Origin: an uncultured Christensenella sp.
GTDB taxonomy: Bacteria; Bacillota; Clostridia; Christensenellales; UBA1242
Direction of reading: 5' to 3'
Assembly: GCA_910584295.1 (NCBI GenBank)
Contig: CAJTYR010000006.1
Location: 1-64,000, forward strand
DNA length: 64,000 nt
Below the pieces are notes generated by a model. It saw only the letters and a program-made list of their open reading frames with translations. It was not told where the DNA came from and did not search any database. The position numbers were made by a program, and so were the translations under genes. Each line of letters starts with the position of its first letter. Position 1 is the first letter of the stretch. Shown here in pieces: positions 49,068-58,213 of this stretch.

Positions 49068-52000
49068 TTTTACTTTCCTTAAAATTTTCATCCAGCACTG
49101 TTTGCATAAGTCTAAATCCATCGCTATCTTTGTGGCAACAAATAGCATTAAATGGACATCTTTGACATTCACCAGCAAATGGTTTGTCCAAAATATATCC
49201 ATCTCTTATTTCTTGAATTGCTTGTTTTGACACAGCTGTAGAATAATCAAAAAATTCATCAAAACTTTCAACAACATTTCCGCCTTTGAAAGAGAACTCT
49301 CCATCCTTTGCACTTTTCCTCAAAGCAAAGCCAACAATGTCGCTTTTAAACTCCTCTTGTCCAAGCCTTTTGTCAAGGGCGAAAACTGTATTATCGTCCG
49401 CCAATGTCAAGCCATTCAATCTGTTTGATTTTTCACCTTTTGCATATTTGGTTTGGCAATCAAAGTAATATACTCCACAACACTGTAATCCCAGCATAGT
49501 TTTTATCGCACTTGCATACAAAAAGAGTTGCAGTTTTTTCCCATAGTAAAGGTCTTTTTTTATTGTTTGAGTTTTTCCAGTCTTGTAATCGATAATCCTA
49601 AACTTATCACCACAGACATCAATTCTGTCAACATACCCCACAATTTTTTCCTTTAAAGAGAAATTTTGAAGAATTTTTTCTTCCAAAAGTTTTGGTCTGA
49701 AAGCACTCCATTTCTGCTCGTAAACAGCATTGTCAAGAATAATCCTTGACTCATTTTTAAGATAAGACAGAAAGTGCTTCCGCGCCAAAATCTTTTTATC
49801 ATAAACATCTTTTGCAATCTCTGAAACATTGATGTTTATAAATTTGTCAATTTCTTTTGATGTCAAAATACCAACATCCGCAAATTGCGACACAAATTTT
49901 TCTAAAAGTGCGTGTACAAACACACCAAACAATCTCTTGTTTGGTTCAATGTTTTCATTTTCTTTAATCTTAAGACCATAGGATACAAAATGCCTGAATG
50001 GACAACTGAAATATGTTTCCAATTGTGATGCCGAAACTCGTCCATGCTTAATCAAAATGTCTTTCGTCTGTGAAGAAAGTCTTTCTTGTGGAGAAGCTTT
50101 AAAAGGTTCACTCTCCAAATTCTTTGCAATCGCACCTTCAAATTGAATTGGCAATTTTTCTTTGTTTTTCAGAAGTGTGTACACGCTTGACAAATTATCT
50201 TTAGATCCAATAAAGAAAAGTAAATTATCAAGTTTCTCTTGTTCTGTTGTTCCAAAAGAATTGATTTCTTCCAAAAATACCGTATGCAAAAGATTTTCTC
50301 CAAATATCAGCCTTAAATCCTTAACAAAACCTGATGGCTCACTCACTCTTCCATCTTCAACTGCAGGACAAGAAACAACAAGTTTTTCTTTTGCATGAAG
50401 AAGGCACTCAAAAAGTTTAAGCCTGCTTCTTCGATTCAACACTTTGATTTCCGGCTCAAGCAAAAAGTTTATGCGAAGTTTTTCAATGTCATCGTCATCA
50501 ATAAGACCAGTGTCAGCTCTTGCCACCGGCAACGCACTCGCTGTCGCCCCCAAAACAAAAAGTGTTTTCACATCCTCAAAATAACTTTTTGTTGCATCTC
50601 CAACATAAACAGCATCAATGTAGGTTGGAATCGTCTCGACCTTGACACTATTAAAAGAGAGAATAAGCAGATTTTCAAAATCAATCAAACTCATTTTCTC
50701 GTTTTCTCCTAATGTTTCAAGTTTGTCAAACACTTGTTGGCAAAGTGAAAGTGCTTGTCGATTTTGACTTTCCTCTTTGAAAAATTTTTTTTCATTCAGT
50801 TTTGAAATTGCCTTTTGATAATTCTCATCAATCAAATCAATGAAGCTTCTCAAGGTGTTTACAAAACTTGTTATTGTTCCCCCTCTAGACAGCAAATCGA
50901 TTTGCGAAACAACTTTTTCAAATTCTGGAAATCTTTGCAAAAATTCTTCTTTGTCGTCAATGTTAAAATAGTTAATATCTCTCAATACTAAATCTCTATC
51001 CGTTGCTTCAAAAAAAGTGTTGTTTGCAATATATTTCAATCTTTCTTGATTGAGTCCAAGTTTGGCAAACTCAATCATCTTAAGCAAAAATCTGCAAAGA
51101 AGAGTGTCAGAAAGTCTCACTGCTTCATCGCTATAAAAGCTTATCTCATATTTTTCAAAAAGGCTTTTCAATTTATCAAAATAGCTTTCTTGTGAAACAG
51201 CAACAGCAAAATCTTTCAGTCTTGCACCATGAAAAAGTGCATTTTTTATGTATTTTGCAACAAATTCAAGCTCATCCTGTTTATTTTTTGCCATAACATT
51301 CAAAAAATAATCGCATTGCACACCCTTTTCAACTTCAAATCCAAAAAGGTTTTTTGCCATTTTCTGGTGAGTGTCATCCATATTTGTTGCAAAATTTTGG
51401 ATTTCAACCAAAATTGAATGTTCTTTTGCAAGAGCCGTTGTCTTTTTTAAAATATCATCTTCAAATATAAATGCATTATTTGGGCAAAGAGGTCTGCTCA
51501 TGCCAATGCAAACACTGCCAACAACTTCCGCAAGCTTGCAAATGAAAGAATTGATTTCAAGCGAAAAGCTGTCAAAATTTGCAAAATATAAATTCACTTT
51601 TGACAAATCAACTTTGTCAGCCAAATTTTCTGAGCAAAGCTCCAACATTTTTGATAGATCCAGTTTCTCTCCCAACAAAAGTTCATATTGTGTGTAAACA
51701 AGCTTTATGTCGTGCATTTTGCGATCAAGCACCAAATCACCAGTTGGCTTTATATCTTTTGGGGCGAGCCTGCATCCCTTAAACTGCTTAATTATTTGCA
51801 ACAATTTTGAGCAAAAATCTACATCGAACTCTCCAAAATATTGAAAGTCATCCTTACAAATTCTGGTTGCTTTATATACATTAAACACCTCTTCAAGTCC
51901 ACTTACTCTAACATAAGAAAGATTGTTATCACGCAAGATGCGACCTGCAAGTTTTGAAATCCCCACCACTTCAACATTGAAGACAGATTTGAGATTAAGC

Positions 52001-52149
52001 ACATCAAAAAGCAAATTTTCTGCTTGCATAGAAAAAGCATCTGGCACAACAAGAAGATTTGTCTCTTCATTTTTCGTGACATCAATTTGCTTTATTGTGT
52101 TTATACAAGCTTCATAAGTGCTTGCCCCTGTGATGAGCTTAATGTTCAT
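49057..52149 (-). CDS. addB: AddB helicase-nuclease subunit
   Basis: A 1030-residue AddB. It begins MNIKLITGASTYEACIN (P-loop-like start of the family) and ends with a RecB-type nuclease (GYVDRIDVCGDKFRIIDYKTGKTQ). The iron-sulfur cysteines are present: one in YFSCPFRHFVSYG and three in FAGECQRCPFNAICCH. It recognises Chi and resects one strand together with AddA. It overlaps addA by 11 bases. Confidence 0.93.
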   Translation of the reverse strand: MNIKLITGASTYEACINTIKQIDVTKNEETNLLVVPDAFSMQAENLLFDVLNLKSVFNVEVVGISKLAGRILRDNNLSYVRVSGLEEVFNVYKATRICKDDFQYFGEFDVDFCSKLLQIIKQFKGCRLAPKDIKPTGDLVLDRKMHDIKLVYTQYELLLGEKLDLSKMLELCSENLADKVDLSKVNLYFANFDSFSLEINSFICKLAEVVGSVCIGMSRPLCPNNAFIFEDDILKKTTALAKEHSILVEIQNFATNMDDTHQKMAKNLFGFEVEKGVQCDYFLNVMAKNKQDELEFVAKYIKNALFHGARLKDFAVAVSQESYFDKLKSLFEKYEISFYSDEAVRLSDTLLCRFLLKMIEFAKLGLNQERLKYIANNTFFEATDRDLVLRDINYFNIDDKEEFLQRFPEFEKVVSQIDLLSRGGTITSFVNTLRSFIDLIDENYQKAISKLNEKKFFKEESQNRQALSLCQQVFDKLETLGENEKMSLIDFENLLILSFNSVKVETIPTYIDAVYVGDATKSYFEDVKTLFVLGATASALPVARADTGLIDDDDIEKLRINFLLEPEIKVLNRRSRLKLFECLLHAKEKLVVSCPAVEDGRVSEPSGFVKDLRLIFGENLLHTVFLEEINSFGTTEQEKLDNLLFFIGSKDNLSSVYTLLKNKEKLPIQFEGAIAKNLESEPFKASPQERLSSQTKDILIKHGRVSASQLETYFSCPFRHFVSYGLKIKENENIEPNKRLFGVFVHALLEKFVSQFADVGILTSKEIDKFININVSEIAKDVYDKKILARKHFLSYLKNESRIILDNAVYEQKWSAFRPKLLEEKILQNFSLKEKIVGYVDRIDVCGDKFRIIDYKTGKTQTIKKDLYYGKKLQLFLYASAIKTMLGLQCCGVYYFDCQTKYAKGEKSNRLNGLTLADDNTVFALDKRLGQEEFKSDIVGFALRKSAKDGEFSFKGGNVVESFDEFFDYSTAVSKQAIQEIRDGYILDKPFAGECQRCPFNAICCHKDSDGFRLMQTVLDENFKESKSEN

Positions 52150-52185
52150 ATTTTGATTTTATCACAACAGCCCCAACAAATCAAA

Positions 52186-52932
52186 CTATTTTAATTTTTG
52201 AGCGATGCCTCTTTGCTGTTTCTTTTGAAAATGAGCTTTGAGAAGTTGGTTTTTGTCAAGCATTAACCCCTCAAGTTTTGTTTGAAGAGATGCATTTTCT
52301 GCTTTCAAATTTGAAAACTCTTCTTTCAAAGCTTTGATTTCCTTCTCCTTTCTTGACAAATCGACAAATGCTTTTTTGAGTAAGAAAGCAGAACTTTCCT
52401 TCTCCAATCTAGTCTTTTCCATAAATTCATCAATTGCAGTTTTTTTAATAAGCTTTACAAGTCCAAAAAACAAACTATTGATGTCGTTTTCCGAAAGAGA
52501 TTTTTGCTTTTGACGAAAAACGATTATGTTGCTTTTCTTTCCGCTTTTTTTAAGATTTTGATATTTGTTTTGAAGTCTTGTCATAAGCGTTATGTCACCG
52601 CAACTCATTTTCTGACACGCAGTGCGCACTGACATTCCCCCTGCAACGAGGTTATCAACTTCGTTGACAAGTTTCATCTTCTCTTCTTCGCTGAATGGGA
52701 CAAAATGCATCTTGTTATGCTTGGAAATTTCTATTCCCAGATTTGAGCATCTTTTACTATCACTTTGCAGATTTTCAACCTCTTTATAATAATAATTTCT
52801 TACGCTGTTTGGCTTTCTGCCAAATTTCTTTGCATGCATGCAAAAGACTTCTCTAAGTGGCTTTCCAAGCTCTTTTTGCTTTTGAACCAAAGAAAACAAA
52901 GCTTTCACTTCTTCATCATTCCAAATATTCAT
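52186..52932 (-). CDS. SANT/Myb-like regulator, RsfA type
   Basis: A 248-residue protein. Two SANT/Myb-like helical units are visible: WNDEEVKALFSLVQKQKELGKPLREVFCMHAKKFGRKPNSVRNYYYKEV (residues 3-51), then SEEEKMKLVNEVDNLVAGGMSVRTACQKM (about 75-103). A coiled coil (about 190-235) is at the C-terminus. This layout recalls the prespore regulator RsfA and its clostridial relatives, which modulate sigma-F-dependent genes. I start at 52932 behind AAGGAG; the longer frame to 52983 is unsupported. Divergent from the next gene. Confidence 0.75.
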   Translation of the reverse strand: MNIWNDEEVKALFSLVQKQKELGKPLREVFCMHAKKFGRKPNSVRNYYYKEVENLQSDSKRCSNLGIEISKHNKMHFVPFSEEEKMKLVNEVDNLVAGGMSVRTACQKMSCGDITLMTRLQNKYQNLKKSGKKSNIIVFRQKQKSLSENDINSLFFGLVKLIKKTAIDEFMEKTRLEKESSAFLLKKAFVDLSRKEKEIKALKEEFSNLKAENASLQTKLEGLMLDKNQLLKAHFQKKQQRGIAQKLK

Positions 52933-53028
52933 ATTCAAAACTCCTTGGACAAATTTTTGCCAAAGATCAAACATTTTAATCATTCTTTATTTGTGTATAA
53001 ACAAATTTTTTTTGTCATATATTTAGGT

Positions 53029-53901
53029 ATGAAATATTTATTGAAAACCCCTTATCAGTGTCTGATTAAAACAAAATCAGAAAGCATGGAATTGGATGTT
53101 AATGACACTCTTGAGTGCGATGATGAGCAGATGCTCTTTGTCTATCCTACATCTTGCGAGCAAATTCCATTTTGTATCAATCTTTCTATAAAGAAAGACA
53201 CAGATCAATATTCTTTTTTGAAGCACAACGACCAAACAATAATATATCTTGAAAAGCCAGAAAAATTTGAAGTGTTTCAAAAAGAGGAGTTGAATTTCTC
53301 TGGGAAGCGCTGTCAAATCGGCATAAGCAAAAACAAAATTATTTTTGAAACGGAAAAACAAAAAATTGATTGTTTGTGTGGAAAAAGTAAAGCACCAGCA
53401 AAGATTTTCAAAACAAAGGATTTTGCATGCGTTTTGCTTGAGCATGACTTTTTTGCATATTCTATGCAAGATGCAAAACTGTTTCATCTGACTGGTGAAA
53501 GCATTTCTTTCAATAATGGCACAATAATCACAACAAAAAAATATAACGACAGCAACTGCCGAGAACGTGTCTGCAAATATCAAATAGACGGCTCAATACA
53601 ACTTCTAGACGAACAAATTATATCTTCCCAAACGCAAGAAAATGATGATAAAAATCTGATTTCTTTTAAGTTTCTTGAAAGTGTCAAATCGAACGATTTT
53701 GCTTCATCGCAAAAATATCTCTCAGAAAATCTTTCCGGCAAAATTGGGCAAGAACAAATCAAAAGTTTTTTTGGAATTTTGTCAGAATTTCTTCCCCTAT
53801 CAGCAAATGAGTTTTTAGCAATCTCTGGAAGCAACAAAAAATATGTCACCTTTGACCTTTTAAACGGTAAAATAAATGACATATCAATTGATGAGTTATG
53901 A
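53029..53901 (+). CDS. Unknown soluble protein
   Basis: A 290-residue protein without membrane segment or recognised motif. It is largely beta-strand-like in its first 200 residues (LKTPYQCLIKTKSESMELDVNDTLEC onward), as in a repeated sandwich or propeller-like fold, and has one CLCG pair (about residue 118). The start at 53029 has only a weak AGG site; a longer frame to 52765 would overlap the divergent SANT gene and is unlikely. Its end overlaps the facing recO by 6 bases. Divergent from the SANT gene, with only about 95 bases between them. Confidence 0.65.
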   Translation: MKYLLKTPYQCLIKTKSESMELDVNDTLECDDEQMLFVYPTSCEQIPFCINLSIKKDTDQYSFLKHNDQTIIYLEKPEKFEVFQKEELNFSGKRCQIGISKNKIIFETEKQKIDCLCGKSKAPAKIFKTKDFACVLLEHDFFAYSMQDAKLFHLTGESISFNNGTIITTKKYNDSNCRERVCKYQIDGSIQLLDEQIISSQTQENDDKNLISFKFLESVKSNDFASSQKYLSENLSGKIGQEQIKSFFGILSEFLPLSANEFLAISGSNKKYVTFDLLNGKINDISIDEL

Positions 53902-54624
53902 CAAAATCCCCATCATTTTGAGTTTTTTGTCAAAGCGTGCTTCAAAATTTCTCACCAAAACACGCAAAAGCCCAACTTCGCTGCCCTCTGCCAACCGAAG
54001 GGTTGACAACTTTGCAAAATCACAACATGAAAAAATCTTAAGCGCAGAATAAGTAAGTTTTGAAAGTTCTTCACAATGAAAATTTTTACATTTTGCACAA
54101 ACGATTTCTCCATTTTGATAGTCAAAATAGAATTTTTCAATTGCTTTTGCATTGCAGCAAGAGCATTTTTCATATTCAATAGGGAAACCATAAATTTTAA
54201 AAAGTTCAAGCAAAAACTTGTCCAAAATATAATTTGTCAAGCAATTTTCAAAACAAAGTGCCTTTAAGGCTTTCAAAAGCAAAACAAAAACAGCCTTTTG
54301 CTCCATAACACTTGAAAATTCAATTGCATTGATGATTTCAAGAATTGCCGTCCCTTCAAAATATTTTTCAACATCTTCAGAGAGTTCATAAAATGTCTCT
54401 ATTGAAGAAAAACCTGTGACAATTTGTCCAAACTTTCCATTTTCAAGCACAAACTCCCCAAAGCAAAAAGGATTTTGTGCAATTTTCATCTTTGCTCCGT
54501 TTCCCTTCACCCCTTTGAGAGTTGCCCAAATTTTTCCTTTCTCAATAGAAAAAAGAAGAATATTTTTATCCTTCTCCTTTCTGTCAGTTGATTTTACAAC
54601 AATTGCTTGAATTTTTTCAGACAT
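53896..54624 (-). CDS. recO: DNA repair protein RecO
   Basis: A 242-residue RecO. An N-terminal OB-fold (KIQAIVVKSTDRKEKDKNILLFS) is followed by a helical domain and the zinc finger of Gram-positive RecO (CSCCNAKAIEKFYFDYQNGEIVCAKC). It loads RecA onto SSB-coated DNA with RecR. It starts 3 bases after the yqzL stop (TAGTTTATG), a conserved pairing. Confidence 0.93.
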   Translation of the reverse strand: MSEKIQAIVVKSTDRKEKDKNILLFSIEKGKIWATLKGVKGNGAKMKIAQNPFCFGEFVLENGKFGQIVTGFSSIETFYELSEDVEKYFEGTAILEIINAIEFSSVMEQKAVFVLLLKALKALCFENCLTNYILDKFLLELFKIYGFPIEYEKCSCCNAKAIEKFYFDYQNGEIVCAKCKNFHCEELSKLTYSALKIFSCCDFAKLSTLRLAEGSEVGLLRVLVRNFEARFDKKLKMMGILS

Positions 54625-54627
54625 AAA

Positions 54628-54780
54628 CTACTTTCCCAAATCCAAATTGACATCTTTTGAGTGATAGCGTGCGTTGACCATATCCTGTGCAATATAAGGA
54701 TTGCCGTTTTGCTTGAAAAAGCACCAAGTCAATTCTTCATCAATGTCAAAAAAATCAGACCTATCAGAAAATTTGTCCAT
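54628..54780 (-). CDS. yqzL: YqzL-like small protein, upstream of recO
   Basis: A 50-residue gene with a strong AAGGAGG site nine bases before the ATG at 54780. Residues 16-36 (ELTWCFFKQNGNPYIAQDMV) match the YqzL pattern L-T-W-x-x-F-x-x-T/N-G-x-P. YqzL lies directly upstream of recO in many Bacillota, as here. Function unknown. Confidence 0.8.
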   Translation of the reverse strand: MDKFSDRSDFFDIDEELTWCFFKQNGNPYIAQDMVNARYHSKDVNLDLGK

Positions 54781-54901
54781 AGTCGCCCTCCTTTTTTAGG
54801 ATGTGTCAAACGCCGGTTTCTATTCTTATTGTAATTTATCCTCGAAATAAAATCAAATGATTTTTCAGAAAAATATGCAATCTGTCAAAAAATGTAATAT
54901 A

Positions 54902-55384
54902 TCACATTTTTTTTATAGACAGGCTTGCAAGATTGATTGTGACTGAACCATTTGAATTGTTCAAAAGTTTCAGTGTGCTTGCCTGTGAAACAGTAAGCAT
55001 AATTGTCTGCGAAACAGGACGAACTTCTCCCATTTCCCCAGTTACTTCCACCGATGAGCCTGAAACAATTGCATTGTTTAGAGCAAGAGCAATATTTGCA
55101 GTTCCACTTGCAGGTATGACAACATTTGCAAAATAACTTATCTCATAAGTCCCTTGTGCAAGATTGACAGTTCCGTTTTCAACCGAGCTTGAGGTCACAG
55201 ACGTTCCTTCTCCCAAGACAAAGAAAACTGGTATGGTTGCAAATGCACCGACGGTTTGCACCGCAGTGTTATTGAAAAACGCAAAGTTTCCATTAAGATT
55301 TGGATTTACGACATCATTTGTGCAAGCTCGAAGTCTTCTGCAAAAAATCGGACAAGGATGGTTGCAACAGCAATTATTCCACAT
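54902..55384 (-). CDS. Exosporium/BclA C-terminal-like (TNF-type jelly-roll) protein
   Basis: A 160-residue protein. A Cys-rich head (MWNNCCCNHPCPIFCRR) is followed by a jelly-roll domain (from about 30) with the pattern FAFFNNTAVQ, GTYEISYFANVVIPASGTANIALALNN, and a final TLKLLNNSNGSVTINLASLSI. This is the BclA C-terminal type found on clostridial and Bacillus spore surfaces, without the collagen-like repeats. I start at 55384 behind TTGGAGA. A CATACAAT at 55421-55428 on the minus strand fits a sigma-E/K -10. Probably a spore-surface protein. Confidence 0.78.
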   Translation of the reverse strand: MWNNCCCNHPCPIFCRRLRACTNDVVNPNLNGNFAFFNNTAVQTVGAFATIPVFFVLGEGTSVTSSSVENGTVNLAQGTYEISYFANVVIPASGTANIALALNNAIVSGSSVEVTGEMGEVRPVSQTIMLTVSQASTLKLLNNSNGSVTINLASLSIKKM

Positions 55385-55420
55385 ATTTTTCTCCAAGATG
55401 GAAAACATCCATCTATTATC

Positions 55421-55428
55421 ATTGTATG
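55421..55428 (-). promoter_or_regulatory. Possible sigma-E/sigma-K -10 element
   Basis: CATACAAT on the minus strand matches the sigma-E -10 consensus (CATACANT) and lies 37-44 bases before the BclA-like start. No clear -35 was found. Confidence 0.4.
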
Positions 55429-55451
55429 GCAAATTTTTTAATGTGTGAAAA

Positions 55452-55479
55452 AAGCATCGCATAATTTTTTGCGATGCTT
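55452..55479 (-). terminator. Terminator of the aspartate/asparagine tRNA synthetase operon
   Basis: AAGCATCGCA (55452-55461) pairs with TGCGATGCTT (55470-55479), just after asnS; T6 follows on the minus strand. Confidence 0.85.
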
Positions 55480-55483
55480 ATCT

Positions 55484-56872
55484 TTATCCTATTATTCCTC
55501 CAACTGTTCTTGGGAAAATTTCTACATCTCTGATGTTTGCAACACCAGTGAGATACATAATAAGTCTTTCAAAACCAACGCCATATCCAGAATGAACATT
55601 TGTTCCAAACCTTCTCGTGTCAAGATACCAAGCATAGTCTTCTTGTTTAAGTCCAAGTTCGTTCATTCTTTCAAGCAATTTTTCAAGATTTTCTTCTCTT
55701 TGGCTTCCGCCAATAAGTTCTCCAATGCCAGGCACAAGCAAATCCACAGCGCCAACAGTCTTTCCATCCTCATTTTGTTTCATATAGAAAGCTTTGATAT
55801 CTTTTGGATAATTTTTGAGAAAAACAGGTTTTTTATAGACCTCTTCCGTCAAATATCTTTCATGCTCAGATTGCAAATCAATCCCCCACTTCACTGGAAA
55901 AACAAACTTTTTGTCAGCCTTTTCCAAAAGTTTGATTGCTTCGGTGTAATCAAGTCTGACGAAGTCATTTGAAACCACATTGTTAAGCCTTTCCAAAAGT
56001 CCAGTGTCAACAAATTTGTTTAAAAACTCAAGTTCGTCATGACACTCTTTCATGACATACTGAATGACAAATTTAATAAGTTCCTCTTCATTGTCCATAA
56101 GTTCGTTGATGTCACAAAAACAAATCTCTGGTTCCATCATCCAAAACTCTGCAGCATGTCGAGAAGTGTTTGAATTTTCAGCCCTGAATGTTGGTCCAAA
56201 GGTGTAGGTCTTTCCAAAAGCATGAGTAAGCGCTTCTTCGTGAATTTGACCTGAAACAGTGAGAGCAACCTTTTTACCAAAGAAATCTTGGCTGTAGTCC
56301 ACCTTTCCATCTTTATGAGGCAAATTGTCAAGATTGAGGGTCGTCACTTGAAACATTTCCCCGGCACCTTCACAATCACTTGCAGTGATGATTGGAGTAT
56401 GCAAATAAACAAAGTTCCTTTCATTGAAAAATTTGTGAATTGCAAAAGAAGCTACTGAACGAATTCTAAACACCGCATTAAACAAATTTCCTCTTGCACG
56501 AATTGTTGGGATTGTTCTCAGAAACTCTATGGTGTGACGTTTTTTCTGTAATGGATAGTCAAGAGCACATGAACCCAAAATTTCAACTGCATCTGCATTG
56601 ATTTCAAATGGCTGTTGAGCGTTTGGCGTAACCAAAACTTTTCCACTTACGCAAAAAGATGTGCCAACATTCTCTTTGACAATCGCATCATAGTTTTTGA
56701 CTTTTTCTCTTTCAACAACAACTTGAACGCTTTTGAATGCTCCATCATTAAGCTCAATAAATGCGATGTTCTTGCTGTCACGAATTGTCCTTGCCCAACC
56801 ACAAAGAGTGATCTCTTTGCCTTCATAACTTTGATAAGCCTTATATAAATCCCTTATTTCAACTCTTTTCAT
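55484..56872 (-). CDS. asnS: Asparaginyl-tRNA synthetase
   Basis: A 462-residue class IIb synthetase. The anticodon-binding OB-fold is at the N-terminus (ITLCGWARTIRDSKNIAFIELNDGAFKSVQVV). Catalytic motifs follow: EFLRTIPTIRARGN, FVYLHTPIITASDCEGAGEMF, TFGPTFRAENSNTSRHAAEFWMMEPE, and the final motif YGVGFERLIMYLTGVANIRDVEIFPR. It charges tRNA-Asn with asparagine directly. Last gene of the T-box operon. Confidence 0.95.
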   Translation of the reverse strand: MKRVEIRDLYKAYQSYEGKEITLCGWARTIRDSKNIAFIELNDGAFKSVQVVVEREKVKNYDAIVKENVGTSFCVSGKVLVTPNAQQPFEINADAVEILGSCALDYPLQKKRHTIEFLRTIPTIRARGNLFNAVFRIRSVASFAIHKFFNERNFVYLHTPIITASDCEGAGEMFQVTTLNLDNLPHKDGKVDYSQDFFGKKVALTVSGQIHEEALTHAFGKTYTFGPTFRAENSNTSRHAAEFWMMEPEICFCDINELMDNEEELIKFVIQYVMKECHDELEFLNKFVDTGLLERLNNVVSNDFVRLDYTEAIKLLEKADKKFVFPVKWGIDLQSEHERYLTEEVYKKPVFLKNYPKDIKAFYMKQNEDGKTVGAVDLLVPGIGELIGGSQREENLEKLLERMNELGLKQEDYAWYLDTRRFGTNVHSGYGVGFERLIMYLTGVANIRDVEIFPRTVGGIIG

Positions 56873-56896
56873 ATATTTTCTCCTAAAAATTCTAAT

Positions 56897-58195
56897 TTAT
56901 GGCTTCAACCTGTTTGGTCCTCTAAACAAAAATGTGACATCCTTGACGCTTGGTAAATCAAAAAGTTTGACAAGCGTCCTTGTAAGTCCCAGTCCAAACC
57001 CACCATGCGTTGGAGCACCAAACTTGAAAAACTCAAGATATTCAGTCATGTTTTCTGGGTTAATGCCATTTTCAATTATGTTTTCTTTCAGATTTTCATA
57101 GCGGTGTTCTCTCTGAGCTCCACTTGTGATTTCAATTCCATTGAATAGAAGATCATAGGTCTTTGTCAAAGTTGGATCTTCTTCTTTTTTCATAGAATAG
57201 AATGCCCTTGCCTTCGCTGGGAAATCAACAATAAACACAAAATCGCTTCCATACTTTTCTTTCACGATTTCGCAAATCAATCGTTCTCCCATTGGATCAA
57301 GGTCGCCTTTCAGCGCTCTTGGCACTTCATAGTTTTTTTCTTCTTTCAAAAGTTTGTAAGCATCCAAAAGAGATATTCTTGGAATTTTGTATTCAAGCGA
57401 AACCATGTCTCGACCAAACCACTCTTTATATTGCTCATTAAACTCTTTCTTCATGTTGTTTATGATGTAGGCAAGCAACTGCTCTTCAATGTCCATAACA
57501 TCATGGTGTGAATCAATGAAAGATATCTCCACATCAATTCCAGTAAACTCCGTGTCATGTCTGCTTGTGAAACTTGGATTTGCCCTGAAATATTCTCCGA
57601 TTTCAAAAGTCTTGTCAAAGCCTGCCATCATGCTCATTTGCTTGTAAAGTTGTGGACTTTGAGTGAGATATGCCTTCTGCCCAAAATAATTTTTCAATTC
57701 AAAAACTTCGCTTCCGCCTTCACTTGAAAGAGCGGTGATTTTTGGAGTGTGAATTTCAATAAATCCATTTTGATTGAAAAATTCAATTGCGTATTTTTCA
57801 AATGCTGTCTGAATTTGAAACATAAAAACTTTCTTTGGATCACGAAGATCAATCCAGCGAAAATCCATCCTTGCATCTTGCCCACTCTCGCTGTTGATTG
57901 GAAGAGTGTCTGCAATACTTAAGATTTCAAGGTCAGTTGGATAGATTTCTTTACCCCCATTTCTCACATAAGAAGAAAAAACACATTCTCCTTTCACTTT
58001 CACAAAACTGTGAGGGGTAAGTTTTTTTGCCTCTTCATAGACCTTTGGACATTTTTCTTTTTCAATGGTAACTTGCACACTTGCGGTCACATCTCTTACA
58101 ACCAAAAACATAATTTTTTTGTCTCGAATTGTTTCAACATATCCACTAATCTGACAAGCGCCTTCCTTTAACTGATTTATATATGTTCTTTTCAT
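56897..58195 (-). CDS. aspS: Archaeal-type aspartyl-tRNA synthetase (paralogue 1)
   Basis: A 432-residue class IIb synthetase lacking the GAD insertion of ordinary bacterial AspRS (about 590 residues), so it belongs to the shorter archaeal type. Motifs: GYVETIRDKKIMFLVVRD (OB-fold), DFRWIDLRDPKKVFMF, FFNQNGFIEIHTPKIT, FRANPSFTSRHDTEFTGIDVE and GLGLTRTLVKLFDLPSVKDVTFLFRGP. It sits between a second such gene and asnS. Start 58195 (MKRTYINQL) is behind GGAG. One paralogue may have altered specificity; which is not clear from sequence. Confidence 0.9.
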   Translation of the reverse strand: MKRTYINQLKEGACQISGYVETIRDKKIMFLVVRDVTASVQVTIEKEKCPKVYEEAKKLTPHSFVKVKGECVFSSYVRNGGKEIYPTDLEILSIADTLPINSESGQDARMDFRWIDLRDPKKVFMFQIQTAFEKYAIEFFNQNGFIEIHTPKITALSSEGGSEVFELKNYFGQKAYLTQSPQLYKQMSMMAGFDKTFEIGEYFRANPSFTSRHDTEFTGIDVEISFIDSHHDVMDIEEQLLAYIINNMKKEFNEQYKEWFGRDMVSLEYKIPRISLLDAYKLLKEEKNYEVPRALKGDLDPMGERLICEIVKEKYGSDFVFIVDFPAKARAFYSMKKEEDPTLTKTYDLLFNGIEITSGAQREHRYENLKENIIENGINPENMTEYLEFFKFGAPTHGGFGLGLTRTLVKLFDLPSVKDVTFLFRGPNRLKP

Positions 58196-58213
58196 ATCAA
58201 CAATCTCCATTTA

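Noticed and set aside
49068..49202. N-terminal extension of AddA
   Set aside because: The extra 45 codons are the antisense-free overlap with addB, have no ribosome site, and AddA normally has its Walker A close to the N-terminus.
52765..53028. N-terminal extension of the 53029 gene
   Set aside because: It lies on top of the divergent SANT gene and its promoter region, and its translation is low-complexity.
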